Below the pieces are notes generated by a model that was given only the letters and a program-made list of their open reading frames with translations, was not told the DNA's origin and ran no database searches. This document shows positions 1 to 5,433 of a stretch of DNA of 38,169 nucleotides, in pieces (position 1 is the stretch's first letter; each line of letters starts with the position of its first letter). The stretch covers positions 1-38,169 of the forward strand of contig NZ_JABAII010000031.1 of the NCBI RefSeq assembly GCF_012641405.1. Direction: 5' to 3'. The DNA is from Rhizobium sp. P40RR-XXII (GTDB lineage: Bacteria; Pseudomonadota; Alphaproteobacteria; Rhizobiales; Rhizobiaceae). Both the position numbers and the translations under genes were made by a program.

Positions 1-114
1 CGAACCGTCGACAGCCATATGAGCAAGCTGCGCAAGAAGTTGGATGCCGCCGGCGTCGGCGATCTCCTCAACGGCGTCAGGGGAGTAGGATACCGCCTTG
101 GCGATTTCGGTTAG
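1..114 (+). CDS. Response regulator, C-terminal end only (OmpR/PhoB winged helix)
   Basis: Frame 1 is open from the window edge to TAG at 112-114. The 37 visible residues are the last helix and wing of an OmpR-type DNA-binding domain: a recognition-helix part (VDSHMSKLRKKLD) followed by the typical closing motif VRGVGYRLGD. The receiver domain and the start lie outside the window. The stop overlaps the TTG start of the following histidine kinase, so the two form a translationally coupled two-component pair. Family assignment is firm; target genes are unknown. Confidence 0.85.
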   Translation, partial: RTVDSHMSKLRKKLDAAGVGDLLNGVRGVGYRLGDFG

Positions 115-1156
115 CAACAGCCTCAATCGGCAGATCATCTGGTCGACGACGATCGTCGCCTTCGTCGCCCTGTCGGTCATGTTCTTCGGATTCCTGATTT
201 ATGGCTGGCTCTACGACTGGCTTTTCAATAATTCCGGATATTCCGACGACTGGGCAATGAGCGATTTCGTCGTCCTAGGCATCAATGTGGCGATCGGTCA
301 GGCGGTCGGCGCCTATGTTGGATGGCGGCTTGCCAGCCGCCTCGTAAAGCCCTTGACGGCGGTGACGGAGGCGGCCCGCCTCATCGCGGACGGAGACTTT
401 GCCGGCCGTGCGACCGGCGAAGGTAGTTTCGGCGAGACGGATCGGCTGATCAACGACTTCAATCGCATGGCGGAGCAGCTGCAGAAGGCGGAAAAGGAGC
501 TGCAATATTCGAATTCGGCCATCGCGCATGAGCTGCGCACGCCTTTGACGATCCTGCGAGGCCGCGTGCAGGGGCTGGCAGATGGCCTATTTGAGCCTAG
601 CCAGGAGGTGTTTCGCGGACTGATCGGACATATCGATGCCTTGACCCGTATCGTCGACGATCTGAGGACGCTTTCGCTGATGAATGCCGGGCGCATGGAA
701 CTGCAGCAGTCGCGTTTCGATGTCGCGGAGGAAATAGGCTATATCCTCGACTCCGTTTCGCCGACGCTCGCCAGCGCAGGCATCGAAATCGATGCCGATT
801 TGCGGAGCATCGTGGTGAAGGCTGATCGGGCGCGCATCCGCCAGGCCGTGCTTGCACTCCTCGACAACGTCGCGCGCTACGCTCCCAGGTCGCAATTGCG
901 CCTGGCCTCGCAAACGGTTGAGAACCTGTGCGTCATCATGATCTCGGACAACGGACCGGGCATGACGACCGCTGAGAGCGAGCGGGCATTCGAGCGTTTC
1001 TGGAGGGCGGACGACGCCAGGACGAGACGGGGTGGGGGATCCGGCCTTGGTCTTGCCGTCGTCAAGGCCATAGCCGAGGCGCATGGCGGCCACGCCACGA
1101 TCGACAGCCGCAAGGGCGGAGGCACGACGATCGTTCTTACGATCCCGCACTGTTAA
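98..1156 (+). CDS. Two-component sensor histidine kinase (BaeS/AdeS-like)
   Basis: A 352-residue inner-membrane kinase. Two membrane segments lie at about residues 14-38 and 56-77, with a short periplasmic loop between them. A HAMP linker follows (about 78-130), then the dimerisation box with phospho-accepting His144 in IAHELRTP. The ATPase domain has Asn257 in the N box, DNGPG at 284-288 and the GSGLGLA lid at 314-320, so it should be active. TTG at 98 is used as start because it overlaps the regulator stop by 17 nt and no ATG precedes the first membrane helix. The small sensor loop gives no clue to the signal. Confidence 0.92.
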   Translation: MAISVSNSLNRQIIWSTTIVAFVALSVMFFGFLIYGWLYDWLFNNSGYSDDWAMSDFVVLGINVAIGQAVGAYVGWRLASRLVKPLTAVTEAARLIADGDFAGRATGEGSFGETDRLINDFNRMAEQLQKAEKELQYSNSAIAHELRTPLTILRGRVQGLADGLFEPSQEVFRGLIGHIDALTRIVDDLRTLSLMNAGRMELQQSRFDVAEEIGYILDSVSPTLASAGIEIDADLRSIVVKADRARIRQAVLALLDNVARYAPRSQLRLASQTVENLCVIMISDNGPGMTTAESERAFERFWRADDARTRRGGGSGLGLAVVKAIAEAHGGHATIDSRKGGGTTIVLTIPHC

Positions 1157-1200
1157 ACGTTGGCGATTGGCATTCGCCGTCTTCCGATGAGCGGTACCGC

Positions 1201-1225
1201 GGAACGAAAAGCCAGCAGCGCGGTT
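1201..1225 (+). promoter_or_regulatory. EcfG-type (general stress sigma factor) promoter for the MgtC-like gene
   Basis: GGAAC at 1201-1205 and GTT at 1223-1225 are separated by 17 nt, the arrangement known for EcfG/RpoE2 promoters in rhizobia. Transcription would begin near 1233, which falls just past the first in-frame GTG (1231). That supports a downstream start for the MgtC-like gene. It is one of seven such motifs in the first 9.2 kb. Confidence 0.6.
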
Positions 1226-1272
1226 CTCACGTGAGAGAAACTGTCCCAGCGAGTCTTCCGCCGGAGAATGCC

Positions 1273-2001
1273 GTGCTAAATCTGATGGATGATATGCCCC
1301 TCGATCCCAGCTGGCTCGATATCCTCGTTCGGCTCGCATTGGTGACGGCTGCCGGTGCCTTGGTCGGCATCAACCGCGAGGTTGGCGGTCATGCCGCTGG
1401 ATTTCGCACGACGATCCTGGTGGGATTGGCGGCCTGCCTGACGATGATCCAGGCCAATCTCCTGCTGTCGACATTGGGTAAGACACCGCAGTCATTCGCT
1501 TCCATGGATGTGCTGCGCTTTCCTCTCGGTGTGCTGACCGGAGTCGGCTTCATCGGCGGCGGCGCCATTCTCAAGCGCGGGGATCTGGTGACCGGCGTGA
1601 CGACGGCGGCGACCCTGTGGATCATGACAGCGATCGGCCTATGCATTGGCGGCGGACAATTGGTCGTCGGTTTGGCCGGCGCCGTCATCGCCTTTATCGT
1701 GCTATCGCCCCTCAAATGGTTCGACAAGCGGATACCGCGCCGGCAAAAGGCGCGGTTCGTGATCGAGCTTCCGCGCGACGCCGGTGTTGCGGTCACCGAC
1801 ATGCAAACGGCGCTCGAGCCGCGCGGATATGCCTTTGCCTTTCTTGCCAAGACGATGGGGCCGATGGAGGCCACCGCGCATATTTCCTATGAGGTGCGAT
1901 GGAGGCAGGCGGGATTGGATGCCGGCGGCGCGCAACTGCTCACCTCTCTCCAGGAGTATCACAAGATCGTATCCTTCGAGATGCTGACGACAGGTACGTG
2001 A
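1273..2001 (+). CDS. MgtC/SapB family inner-membrane protein
   Basis: About 242 residues. The N-terminal two thirds is the MgtC/SapB fold of four to five hydrophobic helices with family motifs: ALVGINRE, GFRTTILVG, GVLTGVGFIGGGAI and TTAATLW. A soluble C-terminal domain of about 80 residues follows. MgtC proteins act on magnesium-limited or acid survival and modulate F-type ATPase in some bacteria; the exact role here is not shown. GTG at 1273 is chosen because GGAG lies six nt upstream and the putative promoter starts transcription after the earlier GTG at 1231; ATG at 1285 is the alternative. Confidence 0.88.
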   Translation: MLNLMDDMPLDPSWLDILVRLALVTAAGALVGINREVGGHAAGFRTTILVGLAACLTMIQANLLLSTLGKTPQSFASMDVLRFPLGVLTGVGFIGGGAILKRGDLVTGVTTAATLWIMTAIGLCIGGGQLVVGLAGAVIAFIVLSPLKWFDKRIPRRQKARFVIELPRDAGVAVTDMQTALEPRGYAFAFLAKTMGPMEATAHISYEVRWRQAGLDAGGAQLLTSLQEYHKIVSFEMLTTGT

Positions 2002-2018
2002 CCATCGACATCAAGATC

Positions 2019-2043
2019 GGAACATTCCCCGACGACAAAGGTT
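2019..2043 (+). promoter_or_regulatory. EcfG-type promoter for the BON-domain gene
   Basis: GGAAC at 2019-2023, then 17 nt, then GTT at 2041-2043, followed by a run of T. The spacing puts the start of transcription near 2051, about 20 nt before the ATG at 2071. Pattern match only; no expression evidence. Confidence 0.6.
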
Positions 2044-2070
2044 TTTCCCTATCAAACATGGGAGAAAACG

Positions 2071-2616
2071 ATGACCGAGATCAAGAATAGGAAAACGGCG
2101 AGGGATCCGCCGGATCGCGCCGATATTCGCACCCTGCAGGCGCTCGATCAGGCGGCCGGCGGCTCCGGAGACGTCACGCCAGGTCCCGCGATAGGAGCAT
2201 CGGCGGCGCAGGATATCCCGCCGCAGCCGGGTACGGACGATGCGCGCTGCGAGGATTCGGCCGAATGCGATCGGCGCCGCAAACAGGAGGTCGATGAAAT
2301 TTTCTTCAGGATCTCCGATGTGCAGTCCGGCTCCCGATCGCAGCCGCTCGACGATTTGGTGACGGAGGAAGGCGCGTCTTCGGCACAGAAACAGGAAAGG
2401 GCCGATGCCGAAATTCGCGCGGAAATCTTAGGCAGATTGAAAGCGGATGGGCTGCTCGATGCGGCGGGTATTTTCGTAACCGTAAGCCGCGGTCGCGTCA
2501 TCATTGAGGGATCCGTCGAAAATCACGAAGCCAAGCAGCGCGCGGAAGCGATCTCCCGGCAGGCGGCCGGCATCGTCGGCCACGACAGCAACCTTGCCGT
2601 TCGCAAGGCGCGATAG
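2071..2616 (+). CDS. BON-domain protein
   Basis: 181 residues. The first 110 are polar, low in complexity and rich in Asp, Ala and Pro, with no signal peptide. Residues about 112-180 form a BON domain: a helix (AEIRAEILGRLKADGLLD), then IFVTVSRGRVIIEGSVENHEAK and a second helix ending in HDSNLAV. BON domains are thought to bind phospholipids or act in envelope stress, as in OsmY. A strong ribosome site (GGGAG) stands before the ATG, and an EcfG-type promoter lies 28 nt upstream. The domain call is firm; the function is inferred. Confidence 0.85.
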   Translation: MTEIKNRKTARDPPDRADIRTLQALDQAAGGSGDVTPGPAIGASAAQDIPPQPGTDDARCEDSAECDRRRKQEVDEIFFRISDVQSGSRSQPLDDLVTEEGASSAQKQERADAEIRAEILGRLKADGLLDAAGIFVTVSRGRVIIEGSVENHEAKQRAEAISRQAAGIVGHDSNLAVRKAR

Positions 2617-2630
2617 ATGGAAACGTCGAG

Positions 2631-2774
2631 ATGCGTATGTTGTTGATTGTTGTCTTCGGCCTGATGATCGCATCGGTATTGGCCATTCTCGTCATCAAGC
2701 CATTTACCGCCGGCAACAGCCGGGATTCGACCGTGACCAGTGGGCCGATCGAACAGCCGGAGCCGAAGCCGTAA
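2631..2774 (+). CDS. One-helix membrane mini-protein (47 aa)
   Basis: An open frame of 47 residues 14 nt after the BON gene. It has one strong hydrophobic helix (residues about 3-22, MLLIVVFGLMIASVLAILV) and a short polar tail ending in a Pro/Glu-rich stretch. ATG at 2631 or 2637 may be used; a GAG core precedes the second by six nt. Likely co-transcribed with the BON gene. No named family is recognised. Confidence 0.55.
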   Translation: MRMLLIVVFGLMIASVLAILVIKPFTAGNSRDSTVTSGPIEQPEPKP

Positions 2775-2784
2775 GGATGCAGCC

Positions 2785-3228
2785 TCATTTGCTGGGCTGT
2801 TGACTGTTCTGCTGGCCATTTTGCGGATCACCCGGCTTGATGACAAGGGTATTGCCGACCTTTGGTGCAGGCTTTTCCATTTGACTATCGCCGACGGCCG
2901 GCGGCTTGAGAACGCCGCCGCAGTCCGCCAGCTTCTGACTTGGATTGCTGTCCGGTGCCGGAGTTGCCTGCGCGTCGCCTGTCTGCTTGTTTTCGGTCTG
3001 TCGATTGGTGTCCGCAGCCTGGCATCGGTCGTCGTTCGGCGTTTGTTGTGCAAATGCGAAAGTCGAGGAAACGGCAACCGCTATTGCCGCCGTCAGCAGG
3101 AGGCGGCGGCATTTGGGCAGGGTCCAGCTGTTCAAATGGCGCGGCCAATCGAACCTGCGTTGAAACGATCGTGCCGAAGTCGATGATGTAGCCGTCGGCG
3201 ACACTGCGTTGGTGATTTTCTTTGCCAT
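2785..3228 (-). CDS. Secreted Pro/Gln-rich protein of unknown function
   Basis: 147 residues if read from ATG 3228, which has GAGGTG just upstream. A clear signal peptide (CRRLLLTAAIAVAVSSTFAFA) appears only after some 43 polar residues. The true start may therefore be internal, for example TTG at 3135, giving a normal 29-residue leader. The mature part is hydrophilic, has two Cys (DDRC and LADCGG) and ends in a Gln/Pro-rich tail with VIKPGDPQN. The gene converges with the mini-protein at 2631, 10 nt away. The region 3150-3300 also looks coding in another frame (see findings). No function can be given. Confidence 0.65.
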   Translation of the reverse strand: MAKKITNAVSPTATSSTSARSFQRRFDWPRHLNSWTLPKCRRLLLTAAIAVAVSSTFAFAQQTPNDDRCQAADTNRQTENKQTGDAQATPAPDSNPSQKLADCGGVLKPPAVGDSQMEKPAPKVGNTLVIKPGDPQNGQQNSQQPSK

Positions 3229-3487
3229 TGTTCACCTCGATGACCGTATGGAGTTCTCGTGGCGAAAAACGTTTCCGATTGGGGTCGTCGTCCATCGCGA
3301 TCGGAGCCAGCCGACTTGAGGTCCATCGATCTCCCATAGCCGGGAAGCCAGATGCCGGGAAGGCTGCGGATCGGATGGGTGGGAAGCTCGCCTGCCGTTT
3401 CGTTGGCTATGGAGAGAAAGCGGAAAAATCTCCATATTCTTCAGCACCATCGCGTCCGCTTGGCACGATCTGCAGCCTCATAAGGGT

Positions 3488-3512
3488 AACGTCCGGCTAT
3501 GCGCATTGTTCC
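3488..3512 (-). promoter_or_regulatory. EcfG-type promoter, minus strand
   Basis: On the minus strand GGAAC (3512-3508) is followed after 17 nt by GTT (3490-3488). It points toward the secreted protein at 2785-3228 but would give a leader of about 250 nt. It may serve a short frame beginning near 3450 instead. Confidence 0.5.
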
Positions 3513-3545
3513 CGCCGATGCCGGCTGGATGCGGCGTCGCGGGAT

Positions 3546-3570
3546 GGAACCATCTCGCAGCGCTGAGGTT
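3546..3570 (+). promoter_or_regulatory. EcfG-type promoter for the RQG mini-protein
   Basis: GGAAC at 3546-3550, 17 nt, GTT at 3568-3570. Transcription would begin near 3578, 30 nt before the ATG at 3608. Confidence 0.6.
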
Positions 3571-3607
3571 AGGCCGCTATGGCATTTGCAATGAACGGAG
3601 GCTTACA

Positions 3608-3814
3608 ATGGCATCTGAGGAACCAAAGAAGCCGCTATCCGCGACCGAGGCCCGTCAGGGCGTGCGCGGCGTGCATCTTTTCGCCATGTTGGTCACTGCG
3701 CTGGTGCTGGCTGCAATCGTGTGGGCTGGCGTTGAACTATGGGGCCATTACATCGAGCCGAATAAATCGGAGAACGCGGCACCGACGATAAGCTCCTCCG
3801 GCGGGCAGCCGTAG
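3608..3814 (+). CDS. One-helix membrane mini-protein, cut short by an in-frame amber codon
   Basis: 68 residues: a polar N-terminus with the motif ATEARQG, one membrane helix (about residues 24-46, LFAMLVTALVLAAIVWAGV) and a short tail. ATG 3608 has GGAGG six nt upstream. The frame stops at TAG 3812-3814 but then stays open for 43 more codons to TAG 3944-3946. That stretch is rich in Pro, Gln, Asn and Gly, a natural continuation of the tail. A CAG-to-TAG change would explain it. The motif also occurs in the mini-protein at 4997. An EcfG-type promoter lies upstream. Confidence 0.7.
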   Translation: MASEEPKKPLSATEARQGVRGVHLFAMLVTALVLAAIVWAGVELWGHYIEPNKSENAAPTISSSGGQP

Positions 3815-3946
3815 GGCGGCACGATCAACAATACTCCGCCTGCCGGACAAGCGGCCCAGCCCGCGCCAACCGACCGGTCGGAAAGCAATCAGCAGGGCAC
3901 CAAGAGCACGCAGGCCCAGCCGAGCCGTGACGGAACTCAGAATTAG
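3815..3946 (+). pseudogene. Read-on segment after the amber codon of the 3608 gene
   Basis: The 43 sense codons after TAG 3812-3814 remain in frame and encode a hydrophilic Gln/Pro/Thr/Ser-rich tail (for example PPAGQAAQPAPTDR) before TAG 3944-3946. The composition continues that of the residues before the stop. I take it as the detached C-terminus of a once 112-residue protein; suppression or sequencing error are alternatives. Confidence 0.5.
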
Positions 3947-4057
3947 GAGAGAAATGTGCGAAGCAGCCATGATGCGCTTTGCATCCGGCCAACCAAAACC
4001 AGCCGGGCGGATGCACGCCCGGAAATTGTCTCTGCGAGAATTCCTTGCATATAGAAA

Positions 4058-4294
4058 CTATCCGACGTTACGGTCCTTCGGAGAGGCATCATTCTCGGCT
4101 TCGAGCGTTGCAACTTTCCGCCGAAGCCTTATTAGCACGTCTTCACCATCGGTGGATGCTCGTGTTCGCTCCATAATCTCACGCTCCGCGGCCGCTTGTT
4201 CCCAGTGGAGGTGGCTGCATCCCCAGGGGCGCCCCGTGGCCTCCCAGATGGCGTAAGCCCGCTTGCTGATCCATTCGAACCGTTCATCCGTCAT
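4058..4294 (-). CDS. DUF2934 family protein
   Basis: 78 residues. The N-terminal half shows the DUF2934 pattern: ISKRAYAIWEATGRPWG followed by HWEQAAAE. The rest is a charged helix. ATG 4294 is preceded by GGAGGAG, so the longer frame to 4432 is not used. The function of DUF2934 is unknown; such genes are common in rhizobia. An EcfG-type promoter lies upstream on the same strand, divergent from that of the PEBP gene. Confidence 0.85.
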   Translation of the reverse strand: MTDERFEWISKRAYAIWEATGRPWGCSHLHWEQAAAEREIMERTRASTDGEDVLIRLRRKVATLEAENDASPKDRNVG

Positions 4295-4322
4295 TCTTTC
4301 TCCTCCATTTTTGGATGCACCG

Positions 4323-4347
4323 AACCGCGATTGAGCATGAATGTTCC
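4323..4347 (-). promoter_or_regulatory. EcfG-type promoter for the DUF2934 gene
   Basis: Minus strand GGAAC (4347-4343), 17 nt, GTT (4325-4323). Transcription would begin near 4315, about 20 nt before the ATG at 4294. It starts seven bp from the opposite-facing site at 4354. Confidence 0.6.
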
Positions 4348-4353
4348 GCACGG

Positions 4354-4378
4354 GGAACAATAATGGTGCTGATGGGTT
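4354..4378 (+). promoter_or_regulatory. EcfG-type promoter for the PEBP gene
   Basis: GGAAC at 4354-4358, 17 nt, GTT at 4376-4378. Transcription would begin near 4386, 50 nt before the ATG at 4436. Confidence 0.6.
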
Positions 4379-4435
4379 GCACCTTATGTTCAGAACTTCA
4401 CAATCGCATGAATTCACAACAGAAAGGAGCACCTG

Positions 4436-4897
4436 ATGGCTTTGACGTTGATCAGCAAGGCCTTTGCTGAAGACGAGCCTATGCCGACCAAATACGCGCT
4501 GGAAGGCGAGAATTTATTCCCTCCGCTCTCCTGGGGCGGCGCTCCCGATAAAACCCAGAGCTTTGCCCTGATCGTCGAGGATCCGGATGCGCCAAGCGGC
4601 ACGTTTTGCCATTGCGGCATCGCCAACATTCCGGCGGACTGGACCGGGCTGGCCGAAAGCGTCGATACGATGCAGGAGCAGGCGCTGCGCTTTTACAGGA
4701 ACGATTTCGGCAATGCCCGCTATGATGGTCCGCGGCCGCCGCGCGGCGACCCCCCTCATCGCTATATTTTTCGGCTCGCCGCCCTTGACGTGCCGAGGGT
4801 GACGCTTCCGGATGCCGTCGGGGCGGAGGCAATGTGGCAGAAGGTGAAGAAACATACGCTGGCAGAGGCAAGCCTCATCGGCACCTATCAATCATAG
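4436..4897 (+). CDS. YbhB/YbcL family PEBP (Raf-kinase-inhibitor-like) protein
   Basis: 153 residues, the usual length of bacterial PEBP proteins. Family landmarks: PLSWGGAPDKTQSFALIVEDPDAP (ligand-pocket Asp-Pro-Asp), HCGIANIP, YDGPRPPRGDPPHRYIFRLAALD (the Gly-Pro-His-type pocket strand) and a C-terminal helix ending LIGTYQ. There is no signal peptide, so it is cytoplasmic. Bacterial members bind small anionic ligands; their physiological role is not settled. AAGGAG precedes the ATG. An EcfG-type promoter upstream suggests stress induction. Confidence 0.93.
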   Translation: MALTLISKAFAEDEPMPTKYALEGENLFPPLSWGGAPDKTQSFALIVEDPDAPSGTFCHCGIANIPADWTGLAESVDTMQEQALRFYRNDFGNARYDGPRPPRGDPPHRYIFRLAALDVPRVTLPDAVGAEAMWQKVKKHTLAEASLIGTYQS

Positions 4898-4921
4898 GCC
4901 ACGCTCTGCCGGCCAGCGCGA

Positions 4922-4939
4922 CCGGCGTTTCAGCGCCGG
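4922..4939 (+). terminator. Hairpin after the PEBP gene
   Basis: CCGGCG (4922-4927) pairs with CGCCGG (4934-4939) around a six-nt loop. No T run follows, so it is at best a weak or attenuating terminator between the PEBP gene and the next mini-protein. Confidence 0.3.
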
Positions 4940-4996
4940 CCGCACCCGGTACGAGATGAATGGCCGCCGAAATCAGGCGCCCGCTGGATGGTTGCG

Positions 4997-5167
4997 ATGA
5001 GCGGAAAAGATCAAGGCGATTCGGACAAGGACGAACCGCGCACCTTCGCGGCCGAGGATGTTCGCCAGGGCGAGATCATCCTGAAACGGCGTTGGCAGCG
5101 CGTCATATTCATCGGCGGCCTCGCCGCGGTGGTGCTGGTCATCCTGCTGGTGCGCTTCGCCGGTTAG
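4997..5167 (+). CDS. One-helix membrane mini-protein with an RQG motif (56 aa)
   Basis: 56 residues: a charged N-terminus, the motif AEDVRQGEIIL, a basic patch (KRRWQR) and one membrane helix (about residues 36-53). The RQG motif sits just before the helix, as in the mini-protein at 3608, so the two seem related. The start has only a weak ribosome site and may be reached by read-through from the PEBP gene 100 nt upstream. No named family is recognised. Confidence 0.65.
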   Translation: MSGKDQGDSDKDEPRTFAAEDVRQGEIILKRRWQRVIFIGGLAAVVLVILLVRFAG

Positions 5168-5205
5168 GCAAACGAGATCGAAAACAAGTCGAAGGAGGGC
5201 TCATC

Positions 5206-5394
5206 ATGCCCGCAAAGTCGAAATCGCAACAAATGGCAGCCGGTGCGGCGCTCGCCGCCAAACGCGGCGAGAGGAAAAAGAGCGAGCTGAAGGGTGCATC
5301 GAAGAGCATGGTCGACTCCATGAGCGAAAAGGAACTTCGCGACATGGCATCGACCAAGCGAAAGGGAAAACCGGAGCACGCGGCCAAGTCCTGA
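5206..5394 (+). CDS. DUF3008 family protein
   Basis: 62 residues, very basic, without membrane segments. It matches the DUF3008 pattern: MPAKSKSQQMAAGAALAAKRGE, then SKSMVDSMSEKELRDMAST and a Lys-rich end. GGAGGG precedes the ATG. Function unknown; such small basic proteins are often stress-induced. It lies 38 nt after the mini-protein at 4997 and converges on the phosphoketolase gene. Confidence 0.88.
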   Translation: MPAKSKSQQMAAGAALAAKRGERKKSELKGASKSMVDSMSEKELRDMASTKRKGKPEHAAKS

Positions 5395-5409
5395 CGGTCC
5401 GGTGATGGC

Positions 5410-5431
5410 CTGAAACGCTGACCCGTTTCAG
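5410..5431. terminator. Hairpin between converging genes
   Basis: CTGAAACG (5410-5417) pairs perfectly with CGTTTCAG (5424-5431) around a six-nt loop. It sits between the ends of the DUF3008 gene and the phosphoketolase gene and could stop both. It lacks a T run. Confidence 0.45.
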
Positions 5432-5433
5432 CC

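Larger units (their letters stand above)
3229..3607. other. Intergenic region between divergent genes
   Basis: No convincing complete gene. It holds two EcfG-type promoter matches, one on each strand (3488-3512 and 3546-3570). Short minus-strand frames start near 3450 and 3337. The second continues as coding-like codons into the 2785-3228 gene, so a small or broken gene cannot be excluded. Confidence 0.5.
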
